The position numbers and the translations under genes are program-made. A stretch of DNA of 64,000 nucleotides from Terribacillus aidingensis. GTDB lineage: Bacteria; Bacillota; Bacilli; Bacillales; Amphibacillaceae. Under the pieces are notes generated by a model that saw only the letters and a program-made list of their open reading frames with translations, did no database searches and had not been told where the DNA came from. Location: positions 1-64,000 of the forward strand of contig NZ_OBEK01000006.1 in assembly GCF_900215625.1 (NCBI RefSeq), written 5' to 3'. Below, piece after piece: positions 1 through 8,873 of this stretch; the stretch's first letter is position 1; each line of letters begins with the position of its first letter.

Positions 1-416
1 CAATGGCGAAAGATCCAATTATCTTTGCAATGGCAAATCCTGATCCGGAAATTTTGCCAAGCGATGCGAAAGAAGCAGGCGCTCGTGTTATTGGTACTGG
101 CCGTTCTGACTTCCCGAACCAGGTGAATAACGTATTGGCCTTCCCTGGAATCTTCCGCGGTGCATTAGATGTACGCGCAACTGGTATTAACGAAGAAATG
201 AAAATTGCCGCCGCCAAAGCGATTGCTGAGCTAATTGACGAAAGCGATCTGGACGAAGACTACGTAATTCCAGCTCCATTCGATCCGCGCGTTGCTCCAG
301 CTGTTGCCAAAGCCGTAGCGAAAGCAGCAATGGACACTGGTGTAAACCGTATTACGGTTGATCCAGAAGAAGTGGCAGAGAAAACGCGTCAGCTTACACT
401 AATTGACGAAGACTAA
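1..416 (+). CDS. NAD(P)-dependent malic enzyme, C-terminal part (5' truncated by window)
   Basis: Oxidative decarboxylation of malate to pyruvate in the cytoplasm. Only the last ~138 codons are present; the ATG at position 3 is internal, since the motif [10 protein letters not shown] followed by [13 protein letters not shown] and [10 protein letters not shown] is the conserved NAD-binding/C-terminal part of malic enzymes (malate-oxidising decarboxylases of the short bacterial type, about 400 aa). The frame is open to the left edge and ends with TAA at 414-416, followed by a hairpin terminator. The gene symbol cannot be chosen between the Bacillus paralogues from this fragment. Confidence 0.9.
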   Translation, partial: MAKDPIIFAMANPDPEILPSDAKEAGARVIGTGRSDFPNQVNNVLAFPGIFRGALDVRATGINEEMKIAAAKAIAELIDESDLDEDYVIPAPFDPRVAPAVAKAVAKAAMDTGVNRITVDPEEVAEKTRQLTLIDED

Positions 417-452
417 ACAAAAAAAAGACAGAGCATGGAAGCTCTGCCTGAG

Positions 453-482
453 GAGGAGTCCCTTATGGGGTTCCTCTTTTTT
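453..482 (+). terminator. Rho-independent terminator after malic enzyme
   Basis: A 10-bp stem (453-462 with 467-476, loop TTAT) is followed by a T6 run at 477-482. A smaller hairpin (429-434 with 441-446) precedes it. The T-run overlaps the stop codon of the convergent gapN gene. Confidence 0.85.
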
Positions 483-1926
483 AGTTACCTAAATTCAAAA
501 CAGTCAATTTCTCACGAGTCATGGAAAGAATGCTGTTAGCAATTCCTTGTGTTCCCATACCTGAACCTTTTACACCCAGGAATGGGAAGTGGTCAGGACC
601 ACGCTCTGTTCGTCCGTTGATTTGAACAGCACCGACCTCTAATTCATTTGCGATATAAAAAGCTTTATCCACATCGCGCGTGAAAATGCTCGCTTGCAAA
701 CCGTATTGTGATTTGTTAGCAATTTCGATTGCTTCTTCATCAGAACCAACACGAATAACAGGTAATACTGGACCGAACGGCTCAACCCATGCTACATCCA
801 TATCTTCCGTTACGTGATCAAGCAATGTTGGGTGAATTAAGTTGCCTTCTCGTTTGTTGCCCGCCACTAGTGTTGCACCTTTTGCCAATGCATCGTCGAT
901 AAGTGCTTGCACGCCATCAGCCGATTTACTATCAATCAAAGGTACAACCGTATTGCTTTCTACCGGTGAACCAACCGCAAGTTCTGCCACTTGTTCTTTC
1001 AATTTAGCTACTAGCTCATCCGCCACATTGTCATGAACGAGAACGCGCTTAATAGCTGTGCAGCGCTGACCAGAATAAGAATAAGCACCGCTAATAATAT
1101 TTTTCACAGCTTTATCCAAGTCGGCATCTTCCCGGACAATCCCAGGATCCTTACCGCCCAGCTCAAGTACAACTGGTTTCATTCCTGCGACTTTCGCCAA
1201 ATTCTCTCCTGTTTTCGTACCGCCTGTAAAGGAAACCATGCTTATATCTTTATGTTCCACAAGGAAGTCACCAATAACGGAACCGCGGCCAGTAACGATA
1301 TTAACAACCCCCGCCGGGAGTCCTGCGCGATCAAGTGCTTCCATCATTTTAATTCCGCTCAAAGCGCCTTGGGTCGCCGGTTTAAAGATGACTGTATTAC
1401 CGGAAATAAGTGCTGGAGCAAGCTTGGATGCTGATAAGTTCACTGGATAATTGAACGGTGAAATGGCTAGCACTACACCTAAAGGTACACGGTCCACAAT
1501 CCCAACCTTCGAGCTGGAACCTCCTGGGAAACGGTCGCCTTTCATGCTTTCCCCGTTGGTATGCAGCGCTTCTTGTGCAGTATAACGGATATAATCATAT
1601 GTCCGCTGTACTTCACTTTTCGCGTCCTTCAGGCTTTTTCCAACTTCTTGCATCATTATATCTGCAATCTCATCTTGCATTGCAAGCAGCTCATCTGCCC
1701 ATTTATAAAGCAGATTTGCTCTTTCCTGCAAGCTAACCTTCGCCCAGGATTTTTGCGCTTGCTTAGCAGACTGAATTGCCGCTTCTGCTTCTTCTTGAGA
1801 TAACGCCTGAACAGTACCGACAATACCATCTTTGTACGGGGACTGTATTTCCACCACGTTTCCTGTGCTGCTTTCTTTCCATTCACCGTTCACATAATAA
1901 CGTTGTGCTGTTAATGTTGACTCCAT
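481..1926 (-). CDS. gapN: Non-phosphorylating NADP-dependent glyceraldehyde-3-phosphate dehydrogenase
   Basis: 481 aa, aldehyde dehydrogenase superfamily. Oxidises glyceraldehyde 3-phosphate directly to 3-phosphoglycerate, making NADPH and bypassing the ATP-yielding step of glycolysis. Visible features: the SPFNYPVNL cofactor-domain motif near residue 156, catalytic general base Glu255 in VLELGGKDP, and nucleophile Cys289 in SGQRCTA, followed by the AIKRV run typical of GapN rather than of succinate-semialdehyde or betaine aldehyde dehydrogenases. The length equals that of the family. The start is supported by a GGAGGAGAAAGTA Shine-Dalgarno region. It is a single gene, convergent with malic enzyme and upstream-separated from the TetR gene by a terminator. 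Confidence 0.9.
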   Translation of the reverse strand: MESTLTAQRYYVNGEWKESSTGNVVEIQSPYKDGIVGTVQALSQEEAEAAIQSAKQAQKSWAKVSLQERANLLYKWADELLAMQDEIADIMMQEVGKSLKDAKSEVQRTYDYIRYTAQEALHTNGESMKGDRFPGGSSSKVGIVDRVPLGVVLAISPFNYPVNLSASKLAPALISGNTVIFKPATQGALSGIKMMEALDRAGLPAGVVNIVTGRGSVIGDFLVEHKDISMVSFTGGTKTGENLAKVAGMKPVVLELGGKDPGIVREDADLDKAVKNIISGAYSYSGQRCTAIKRVLVHDNVADELVAKLKEQVAELAVGSPVESNTVVPLIDSKSADGVQALIDDALAKGATLVAGNKREGNLIHPTLLDHVTEDMDVAWVEPFGPVLPVIRVGSDEEAIEIANKSQYGLQASIFTRDVDKAFYIANELEVGAVQINGRTERGPDHFPFLGVKGSGMGTQGIANSILSMTREKLTVLNLGN

Positions 1927-2179
1927 TACTTTCTCCTCCTTGTGTTACAGTTAGTTTATTTAATTAAAAAACTTAAAAAAGTTACTGACACCCATTCTAC
2001 TACTAATATTTTTATAATGAAATCATTTTGCTCAAAAATAATTATTAATTTTTTTCCTTTAAATCAAGGTTTCTGAGTATACAACATATAAGATTAGTAT
2101 GTCATTTTTATTAACCAATTAATTCCCAAAACGGGTTCACTTCGCTAGAATCAGCTTAAGCGCACTCACTTTTTTAATT

Positions 2180-2210
2180 AAAAAAAGAGGAGCATCAATT
2201 GCTCCTCTTC
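2180..2210 (-). terminator. Terminator of the TetR-family gene
   Basis: On the minus strand an 8-bp stem (GAGGAGCA with TGCTCCTC, loop of 5) is followed by a T-run read from the A-tract at 2180-2186. The 1927-2179 stretch upstream of gapN is A/T rich and otherwise shows no gene. Confidence 0.8.
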
Positions 2211-2798
2211 TCATTCCCTGCACAGATCATCAATATATTCGGTTAGTATTTCGGCTGTATATTCACCAGAAAAATGTTCAGGGTTAAGAAATCGATGAAT
2301 AGCTAGTCCGTCAATTAAGGCGTACAATTTTTCGGTTTCCTTCTCTAAATCCTTATCCTTTTTCAGATGTCCGTTATCTAACAGAAAATGAAGTGCACGC
2401 TGAACTGCCTCCCGTATCCCATCCGTCTGCCGGAAAGCATCACCTTGCTTGTATTTTAAGTGCAGCGTAAATGCAAACCATACCTGCATTTCCGCCATTG
2501 ATTCTCGGTCAATGGGCAGCAGTTCCAGCAATACTTTTGTGACAAGCTGTTTTGGCGGATAATTTTGTTGGATAACCTGCATAATCCGTGCTTCGCAACG
2601 GGATTTAACAAGTTCCATCGCATAGTCCAGCAGTTCCTCTTGTGTAGAAAAATAATGACGCAATGCACCGAGTGACAAATCGGCCTTCTTCGCAATATTT
2701 CGAACCGATGCTGCCTCTATTCCGCCATCCATAATAACCTGCCAAGTTGCTTTGGCTATATCTTGTTTTCTCGCTTCATGATCAATTTTCTTTGGCAT
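2211..2798 (-). CDS. TetR/AcrR family transcriptional regulator (PksA-like)
   Basis: 195 aa. The N-terminal TetR helix-turn-helix is clear: about residues 10-55, with the ending ADLSLGALRHYFSTQEELL where the recognition helix and the conserved YF lie. The remainder is an all-helical ligand/dimer domain. The beginning MPKKIDHEARKQDIAKATW resembles B. subtilis PksA. It is divergent from a membrane-protein gene, and in B. subtilis pksA is likewise next to ymcC (recalled), so it probably represses that neighbour and itself through the paired sites at 2843-2891. The ligand is unknown. Confidence 0.8.
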   Translation of the reverse strand: MPKKIDHEARKQDIAKATWQVIMDGGIEAASVRNIAKKADLSLGALRHYFSTQEELLDYAMELVKSRCEARIMQVIQQNYPPKQLVTKVLLELLPIDRESMAEMQVWFAFTLHLKYKQGDAFRQTDGIREAVQRALHFLLDNGHLKKDKDLEKETEKLYALIDGLAIHRFLNPEHFSGEYTAEILTEYIDDLCRE

Positions 2799-2842
2799 AA
2801 CTTCACTTTAGCAAAAGTCGCATAGGAAATCAATTTATTTAA

Positions 2843-2891
2843 TACACTTGTATCACAAAGACAATCATGCTAGCATAATAATACAACTGTA
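2843..2891. promoter_or_regulatory. Two TACA-N2-TGTA palindromes in the divergent promoter region
   Basis: TACACTTGTA (2843-2852) and TACAACTGTA (2882-2891) share the same AATACA..TGTA frame and lie 39 bp apart, centre to centre, between the divergent TetR gene and the 2911 gene. The first overlaps a candidate -35 (TTGTAT, 2848-2853) with TAGCAT 17 bp downstream (2871-2876). Probable operator pair of the adjacent TetR regulator; inference only. Confidence 0.45.
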
Positions 2892-2910
2892 CTGAAAAGG
2901 AGAGGAATAG

Positions 2911-3459
2911 ATGAATGCCATTATCGTATTAATCATTTTGTGTGAAATTGGGTTCTGGATCTTTATCGCCGCTGGTCTGCTGTCTCGCTATGTGTTTAAA
3001 CTGCCAAGACTCGGTATGATTCTGCTTAGTACTACCCCGCTGATTGATTTGATTCTGCTTATTGCTACTGCGTATGACCTAGCTAGCGGCGCAACTGCAA
3101 CTACCGCTCACGCAATCGCTGCTATTTACATTGGTATCAGTCTAGCGTACGGGAAATCCATGATCCGCTGGGCCGATCAGCGCTTTGCTTACTACATCGC
3201 AAAACAAGGCGAAAGACCAAAAAAACTCTATGGCAAAGCACACGCACGCAAAGAAGTGAAGGGCTGGCTGCAGCATCTGCTGGCATACATCATCGGAGCT
3301 GTTTTGCTGCTCGGAGTTGTCTATTGGATTGATAACCAAAATCGGACAGAGGCGCTCACAAATGTACTGCGCATTTGGTCGATTGTACTCGGCATCGATT
3401 TTCTCATCAGTTTCAGCTATACCTTGTTCCCAAAAAAAGAGAAGCATACCAGCTCTTAG
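2911..3459 (+). CDS. Conserved integral membrane protein (YmcC-like)
   Basis: 182 aa, no known catalytic motif. At least four hydrophobic segments are visible: residues about 4-24, 35-55, 65-82 and two near 120-140 and 150-172. Positive residues (RYVFKLPR, KKLYGKAHARKEVK) suggest cytoplasmic loops. Start ATG with GGAGAGG upstream. Divergent from a PksA-like TetR gene, an arrangement I recall from B. subtilis ymcC/pksA. Function unknown; possibly a small efflux or envelope protein controlled by the TetR regulator. The stop codon lies inside a hairpin shared with the downstream gene. Confidence 0.7.
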   Translation: MNAIIVLIILCEIGFWIFIAAGLLSRYVFKLPRLGMILLSTTPLIDLILLIATAYDLASGATATTAHAIAAIYIGISLAYGKSMIRWADQRFAYYIAKQGERPKKLYGKAHARKEVKGWLQHLLAYIIGAVLLLGVVYWIDNQNRTEALTNVLRIWSIVLGIDFLISFSYTLFPKKEKHTSS

Positions 3460-3473
3460 AGCGAGTATGCTTC
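3432..3473 (-). terminator. Hairpin terminator between convergent genes
   Basis: GAAGCATAC (3441-3449) pairs with GTATGCTTC (3465-3473), with an inner AGCTC/GAGC stem. On the minus strand it is followed by a T-run (A-tract 3432-3438), so it terminates the psiE transcript inside the 3' end of the convergent gene; for the plus strand the T-run is weak. Confidence 0.65.
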
Positions 3474-3477
3474 TTAT

Positions 3478-3915
3478 TCAAAAGTCTTCTTTCCTTGTTC
3501 TTCCATTAGCCAAATTCATAACAAAATAACAAAGAACAAGTACGAGAATGGCTCCGCAATAGTACAATGTGTACAGCGCACTCTCATGGTACACAACAAT
3601 CAGGCGAATGAGAGCTGTGATGCCTATGTACAGAAAATACCGAATCGGAAAATGATAATCTTCTTGAAAATACTTTACAATCATGGCGATGAACTCAAAA
3701 TACAGAAAGAATACCAAGATATTGTTCAAGAATGTCAGTCTGGAAGCATTTCCGACATTGAACAGTGAATTAGTTATAATATCAATCAGTTCTTTTACTA
3801 ATAATATAGTGATTGCGATAGCCAGGAGAATTAAAGCTACATTTAAGATATACTGCAAAACTGTCGCAATCGTTGCTTTTGTTCTTTTTTTCTTTACATG
3901 GGTCTGCGTCCGCAT
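3478..3915 (-). CDS. psiE: Phosphate-starvation-inducible PsiE family protein
   Basis: 145 aa membrane protein. Four hydrophobic stretches are visible (about 20-45, 62-82, 88-108, 112-135). The central block FFLYFEFIAMIVKYFQ..YHFPIRYFLYIGITALIRLI is the signature of the PsiE family. The name comes from phosphate-starvation induction in E. coli; the molecular role is unknown. Start ATG with AGAGGTGATGAA just upstream. Monocistronic, between a membrane-protein gene and an alpha-hydroxy-acid oxidase. Confidence 0.85.
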   Translation of the reverse strand: MRTQTHVKKKRTKATIATVLQYILNVALILLAIAITILLVKELIDIITNSLFNVGNASRLTFLNNILVFFLYFEFIAMIVKYFQEDYHFPIRYFLYIGITALIRLIVVYHESALYTLYYCGAILVLVLCYFVMNLANGRTRKEDF

Positions 3916-3941
3916 TTCATCACCTCTAAAAGTCCTATACC

Positions 3942-5069
3942 CTACCTTTTCAGCAGGTATGCCTTATTAATTTCCTTTGTTTGTGTTACGCCAGCTAACG
4001 CATAAGTCAGCTGCAATTCCGTTCGTAAATCCTCAATCACACGACGCACACCTGCTTGTCCGCCGACAGTTAATCCATATACATAAGGACGGCCAATCAG
4101 AACACTATCCGCTCCCATTGCAATTGCCTTGAACACATCAGCCCCGCATCGAATTCCGCCATCCATCAGTACCGGCACCGCTCCATCCACCTGCTCCACA
4201 ACAGCTGGCAAGGCACGAAGAGATGCAGCAGCACCATCAAGCTGCCTGCCGCCATGGTTGGAGACAACAATCGCATCAAACCCTAGATCAACGGCTTGTT
4301 TTGCATCGGCAGGATGCAGGATTCCTTTAACTACAATTGGCAGGCTTGTCTGCTCCCTAAGAAACAGCAAGTCATCCCAAGTCAGATTTGGATGATGAAT
4401 ACTTTCCAAGATGGCTTCTCTAATATGCACCTCTGAATAGTCAGGGACCATTTCGCGAAAGACCGGATCCTGCACATAGTTTGCGGCACCTTCTAATAAT
4501 TTCAGTGGTGAGTAACCATTCCGATAATCTCGTTTCCGCCAGCCAAGAAGTCCTGTATCAACAGTTACTACAATCGCCTGATAGCCAGCCCTTTCTGCTC
4601 GTGTCACCATACTGGCCGTCAAGGCATGGTTATTTGACCAGTAAAGCTGGAACCACTTTACCCCCTTCGGTGCAGCTGTCGCTATTTCTTCCAAGGAAGC
4701 TGTCGTAACTGTACTTGCTGCAAATGGAATACCAGCTTCCGCTGCGGCCTTCATACTGCCAATCTCCATCTCTTGGTGAAAAATACCTTGATAGCCAACA
4801 GGCGCCAGCAGAACTGGCATAGATAACGTTTGCCCAAGCAACTCGACATTTAGTTCAACATCTGATACATCTCGCAGAACACGCGGCAAGATATCATACC
4901 CACGGAAAGCTTCGCGATTTTGTCCAAGCGTCATTTCATCACCGGCACCGCTTTGCAGAAATCCAAAAGGACCTGCTGGTAAGATTTCTTTCGCTTTCTC
5001 TTCCCATTCCTCTGCAAACAATGGGTAGCCATCCGTTTGTTCCCCAATTCTAGTAAACACATTCCCCAT
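3942..5069 (-). CDS. FMN-dependent alpha-hydroxy-acid oxidising enzyme (lactate oxidase / lactate 2-monooxygenase-like)
   Basis: 375 aa, the usual length of the glycolate/lactate oxidase family. It oxidises an L-2-hydroxy acid with FMN. Features: FMN-contact LLAPVGYQGIFH near residue 90, WFQLYW near 140, VVKGILHPADA near 250, active-site His with Arg in SNHGGRQLDG near 270, and MDGGIRCGADVFKAIAMGAD near 305. A GTG nine bases upstream (5078) is in frame, but the sequence GGGGGTG that contains it is a good ribosome binding site for the ATG at 5069, so the ATG is preferred. Substrate (lactate or another 2-hydroxy acid) cannot be settled by eye. Confidence 0.85.
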   Translation of the reverse strand: MGNVFTRIGEQTDGYPLFAEEWEEKAKEILPAGPFGFLQSGAGDEMTLGQNREAFRGYDILPRVLRDVSDVELNVELLGQTLSMPVLLAPVGYQGIFHQEMEIGSMKAAAEAGIPFAASTVTTASLEEIATAAPKGVKWFQLYWSNNHALTASMVTRAERAGYQAIVVTVDTGLLGWRKRDYRNGYSPLKLLEGAANYVQDPVFREMVPDYSEVHIREAILESIHHPNLTWDDLLFLREQTSLPIVVKGILHPADAKQAVDLGFDAIVVSNHGGRQLDGAAASLRALPAVVEQVDGAVPVLMDGGIRCGADVFKAIAMGADSVLIGRPYVYGLTVGGQAGVRRVIEDLRTELQLTYALAGVTQTKEINKAYLLKR

Positions 5070-5186
5070 ACACAGCACCCCCGGCTATAGCTTAGAATAT
5101 TAATAGAATAATTCGAACTCGTTAGGAATTCCACTTTTTTCGTGATAAGATAATCTGTGAAAAATAATCAGGCGGAGGCGGCAATC

Positions 5187-6470
5187 ATGGCTAATTATCA
5201 TAATCTTTCAAATGAAGCATTACAAGAAAAATATAATACACTGCAAGATGCCTACGAGAAAATTGCAAGTCAGCAACTGCAGCTGGACATGACACGCGGC
5301 AAACCTTGCACAGAACAACTTGATTTATCTCAGCCAATGCTGGATGTCTTGACTTCCGCAAGTGCAGTCAAGACAGAGAATGGCTTAGATGCCCGCAATT
5401 ACGGTATATTAGACGGCATTCCGGAAGCAAAGGCTTTCTTTGCTTCCATACTCGATGTATCACCAGAACAAGTTATTGTTGGCGGAAACAGCAGCTTAAC
5501 AATGATGCATGACTCGATTGTCCAGTTCCTGCTTCACGGGGTATCAGAGGACGCAGCACCATGGGTAAAGCAAGGAAATGTAAAATTCCTCTGCCCAAGT
5601 CCTGGCTATGATCGCCATTTCGCTATTTGCGAAGCATTGGGCATCGAGATGATTCCAGTTGCAATGACACCAGAAGGACCAAATATGGATGAAGTGGAAA
5701 AGTTAGCAGCCGCTGATCCACAAATCAAAGGTATCTGGTGTGTACCGAAATACAGTAACCCAGATGGCATCACTTACACAGATAATGTTGTTGATCGACT
5801 TGCGACTATGAAAACTGCTGCGGATGACTTCCGTATCTTTTGGGATAATGCCTATACTGTTCATCACCTTACCGATGAACCAGATGAACTGAAGGACATT
5901 ATAACAGCAGCTTCTAAAGCCGGAAATTCCGATCGCGTGCTGCAGTTTGCTTCTACTTCTAAAGTAACTTTCCCTGGTTCGGGTGTTTCTGTACTAGCTT
6001 CAAGTGAAAGTAACATCGCGTTTTATAAAAAGAATCTTTCCATCCAGTCCATTGGACCGGATAAACTAAATCAGCTGCGTCATGTCGCTTTCTTAAAAGA
6101 TAAAGCTACCCTAGCCGATCATATGAAAAAGCATGCGGCCATCATTGCACCAAAATTCCAGACAGTCTTGAGCATCCTTAATGAAAAACTAGGCGGTAAA
6201 GGCATAGCCGATTGGACGAATCCGAACGGCGGTTATTTCATCAGTCTGAATACGATGGAAGGCTGTGCCAAACAAGTTGTAGAGCTTGCCAAAAAAGCAG
6301 GCGTTACACTGACAAGCGCCGGTGCTACGTACCCTTATGGCAAAGACCCGTATGACGCTAACATTCGGATTGCACCAACACTGCCTCCAATTCAAGATTT
6401 GAAAAAAGCGATTGATGTGCTGTGCCTGTGTGTAGAAATGGTTAGCATTAATCACCTATTACACAAATAA
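5187..6470 (+). CDS. PLP-dependent aminotransferase, class I (aspartate aminotransferase type Ic-like)
   Basis: 427 aa, cytoplasmic. Transfers an amino group using pyridoxal phosphate. Motifs: DMTRGKPC near residue 35, NYGILDGIPEAK near 72, FWDNAYTVH near 218 and the PLP lysine (about Lys259) in STSKVTFPGSG; NPNGGYFI near 345 and RIAPTLPP near the end. These match the aspartate aminotransferase subgroup first known from Corynebacterium. GGAGGCGG seven bases before the ATG at 5187 sets the start; an in-frame GTG at 5157 lacks a ribosome binding site. Followed at once by a strong terminator. Confidence 0.85.
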   Translation: MANYHNLSNEALQEKYNTLQDAYEKIASQQLQLDMTRGKPCTEQLDLSQPMLDVLTSASAVKTENGLDARNYGILDGIPEAKAFFASILDVSPEQVIVGGNSSLTMMHDSIVQFLLHGVSEDAAPWVKQGNVKFLCPSPGYDRHFAICEALGIEMIPVAMTPEGPNMDEVEKLAAADPQIKGIWCVPKYSNPDGITYTDNVVDRLATMKTAADDFRIFWDNAYTVHHLTDEPDELKDIITAASKAGNSDRVLQFASTSKVTFPGSGVSVLASSESNIAFYKKNLSIQSIGPDKLNQLRHVAFLKDKATLADHMKKHAAIIAPKFQTVLSILNEKLGGKGIADWTNPNGGYFISLNTMEGCAKQVVELAKKAGVTLTSAGATYPYGKDPYDANIRIAPTLPPIQDLKKAIDVLCLCVEMVSINHLLHK

Positions 6471-6474
6471 GACA

Positions 6475-6501
6475 AAGGCCGCTCACTCGAGCGGCCTTTT
6501 T
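6475..6501. terminator. Bidirectional terminator
   Basis: GGCCGCT (6477-6483) pairs with AGCGGCC (6490-6496), flanked by A3 on the left and T5 on the right. It serves the aminotransferase and probably the convergent GNAT gene. Confidence 0.85.
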
Positions 6502-7334
6502 ATAGGGTATCGGTAATAATCCTGCCGATTCTCTTTGCAAAAGCCGCTTGCCGTATACAAAGATAACGCATGTTTGTTTTCGATTTGTACATCCAAGTAA
6601 ACTGACTGTCCTCGACTTACTTCCATCCGTACTGCTTGCTGCAAGGCTTTTCTTCCATATCCTTTTCCTTGAAATTCCGGCAGAATTGCAAACCCGTATA
6701 TTTCGCTTCTTTGCTGATCGCGATGAACACGAATCTTACCTACCGTTTTACCGTCTGCCTCTATCATGAAAAATTCCTCCTGGTAGCCATCCTGTTCCAG
6801 ACGATCATTATATTCTTTTGCTTCCTCGGGCTTAAAGCCAAAACAAACGATATCCAGCTGTTTCTTCAACTCAATATCACCCGGAAGAGATCGTCGCAGA
6901 CATACTGTCTCTTCTAATTCAGGAACTTTTTCTCCGCTCCACCGCATCAAGTATTCCGATTCTTCATAGGTACTGGAAACGGTCTTCAGCCATGCTTCGC
7001 CTGTTTCACTGCCGCCCGGCGTATTTAACAATACACAGCGAGCTCCCTCGAGAGACAGCAAGCAAGCTTTAAAAAGTTCTGTGAATATTCCCTTCCTGCG
7101 GTAATCTGGATGAACCATTCCGCAAACTTCAACCTTGCTGCCGAAGCGGTACAATCCTAGAAAACCGATGAGTTGATCTGCATGATAGTATAGAAAATCT
7201 TCCTGAATTTTGTTATCCCGGAACACAAGCATATCCCAATTCAGTTTTAAATCAATATTGTCATGCTGCTCCACTGCTTGCTGCAGCAGCTTAATGTCTG
7301 TCAGATGCTACTCTATCAACATGTTCTCCCCCAT
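6483..7334 (-). pseudogene. GNAT acetyltransferase with an in-frame amber codon near the start
   Basis: The reading frame from the ATG at 7334, which has AAAGGAGAG upstream, runs eight codons, meets TAG at 7308-7310, then continues open for the rest of the gene (about 274 further codons). The residues after the TAG (HLTDIKLLQQAVEQHDN) look like normal coding sequence joined to the GNAT fold. The C-terminal half has a GNAT acetyl-CoA site (GFAILPEFQGKGYGRKAL), and the N-terminal half a second one (VHPDYRRKGIFTELF), so it is a tandem GNAT protein. The next usable start is GTG at 7274 without a good ribosome binding site. It is either a nonsense mutant, weakly expressed by reinitiation, or carries a base-call error. 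Confidence 0.7.
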
Positions 7335-7362
7335 TCTGCTCTCCTTTCATTATACAGTAAAG

Positions 7363-7391
7363 AAAAAAAATCCTGCCGCAAAGGCGGCAGG
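7363..7391 (-). terminator. Terminator of the lmrAB-like operon
   Basis: CCTGCCGC (7372-7379) pairs with GCGGCAGG (7384-7391), loop AAAG. On the minus strand it is followed by a T8 run (A-tract 7363-7370). Confidence 0.9.
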
Positions 7392-7399
7392 AGGCTTCA

Positions 7400-8851
7400 T
7401 TAATTTTCTTGATGTTCTACTTTCACTCTTCTAATAAAGAAGCTGACCACCACGCCGATAATGGCAATAATGATACCAAAGATGAAGGAGTTTTGAACGC
7501 CTTCTGTAAATGCTTGAAGCATTGTTTGTGGATCTTTTGGATTTGCTGCATCTTCCAAGTAACCATTCTGCCCGGCAGTCATGATACTAATCGCAACAGC
7601 TGTACCGATTGCACCAGCAACCTGCTGTAACGTATTCATAATAGCTGTACCATCTGGATACAAGCTAGGCGGCAGCTGATTTAAACCATTTGTTTGGGCT
7701 GGCATCATAATCATGGAAATACCAATCATCAAGACAATAAGCAGTCCGACGATGAATCCAGTAGACGTCTCTAAAGAAATAGTAGAGAATCCGAACATGG
7801 CAGCTGTAACAAGAATCAAGCCCGGTGTCACTAGGAATCTTGGCCCGAATTTATCAAACAGACCGCCCATAACAGGTGACAGCAAACCGTTGATAACCCC
7901 ACCAGGAAGCAAGATTAGTCCTGCCGTTAGCGGCGTCATTGCAAGTGCTGTTTGCAAGTACAATGGCAGCAAAATCATGGAAGAAAGCATTACCATCATA
8001 CTAACTAAAATTAACACTAAACCGATTACGAACATCGGATAGCGGAACGCATTTAAGTTCATCATTGGCTGTTGCATCCGAACTTGACGCACAGAGAAAA
8101 GAATCAAGCTCAAGGCACCAACTGCAAGCGCTATGATCACGATTGGATCACTCCAGCCGCCTCCTTCACCTGCATGACTGAAGCCATATACGACTCCGCC
8201 AAAACCGAGAGTGGATAGAATGATAGATAATATATCTATCTTAGGTTTTGTTAATGTTGTTACATTTTGCATGAAGAAAGCACCAAAAACAAGTGCAATT
8301 ACAAGGAATGGCAAGGAGAACCAGAAAATCCAGTGCCAAGTCAGCTTATCAATAATCAAACCAGAAACAGTCGGACCAACTGCAGGTGCAAACATGATAA
8401 CCAATCCGATTAGTCCCATCGCTTTACCGCGGCGGTGCGGCGGAATAATGTTTAGAATCGTATTAAACATTAGCGGAAGTAAAAGTGCAGTTCCGATTGC
8501 CTGTACAATTCGTGCAACGAGCAATACGGCAAATGATGGCGCAAGCGCTGCAATAAGTGTTCCAATAATCGAGAAGACTAAAGATGTTAAGAATAACTGT
8601 CGAGTTGTAAACCACTGCATAATCAGACCGGAAACCGGTACAAGTACACCTAGCGTTAACAAATAACCTGTCGTCAGCCATTGTGCTGTAGATGGCGTAA
8701 TGCCGAAGTTTTGAATGATATTCTGAAGCGCGATATTAAGCGCTGTTTCACTGAACAAACCGATAAAACCAGCAATCAAGAATGAAATAATGATTGGCAT
8801 AGCTTTAATTTCGCTACTGGCTACGGCTGTAGCAGTTTTGTTATTATCCAT
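7400..8851 (-). CDS. lmrB: Multidrug efflux MFS transporter, DHA2 (EmrB/QacA, LmrB-like) family
   Basis: 483 aa, about 14 transmembrane helices, a proton-driven drug exporter of the plasma membrane. Motif C-type sequence GLIGLVIMFAPAVGPTVSGLI near residue 145 is typical of DHA antiporters; WLTTGYLLTLGVLVPVSG near 58 is typical of the EmrB type. It directly follows a TetR gene with an LmrA-type C-terminal domain, as lmrB follows lmrA in B. subtilis, where they give lincomycin resistance. Translation may begin at ATG 8851, or at the TTGs 8857 or 8872; GGGGGAG at about 8864-8870 fits TTG 8857 or ATG 8851. The real drug range is unknown. Confidence 0.8.
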   Translation of the reverse strand: MDNNKTATAVASSEIKAMPIIISFLIAGFIGLFSETALNIALQNIIQNFGITPSTAQWLTTGYLLTLGVLVPVSGLIMQWFTTRQLFLTSLVFSIIGTLIAALAPSFAVLLVARIVQAIGTALLLPLMFNTILNIIPPHRRGKAMGLIGLVIMFAPAVGPTVSGLIIDKLTWHWIFWFSLPFLVIALVFGAFFMQNVTTLTKPKIDILSIILSTLGFGGVVYGFSHAGEGGGWSDPIVIIALAVGALSLILFSVRQVRMQQPMMNLNAFRYPMFVIGLVLILVSMMVMLSSMILLPLYLQTALAMTPLTAGLILLPGGVINGLLSPVMGGLFDKFGPRFLVTPGLILVTAAMFGFSTISLETSTGFIVGLLIVLMIGISMIMMPAQTNGLNQLPPSLYPDGTAIMNTLQQVAGAIGTAVAISIMTAGQNGYLEDAANPKDPQTMLQAFTEGVQNSFIFGIIIAIIGVVVSFFIRRVKVEHQEN

Positions 8852-8873
8852 TTGCAATTTTCTCTCCCCCAAT

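Noticed and set aside
1033-1434. 133-codon open frame on the plus strand inside gapN
   Set aside because: It is a shadow of the well-supported gapN gene, with no ribosome binding site or recognisable protein.
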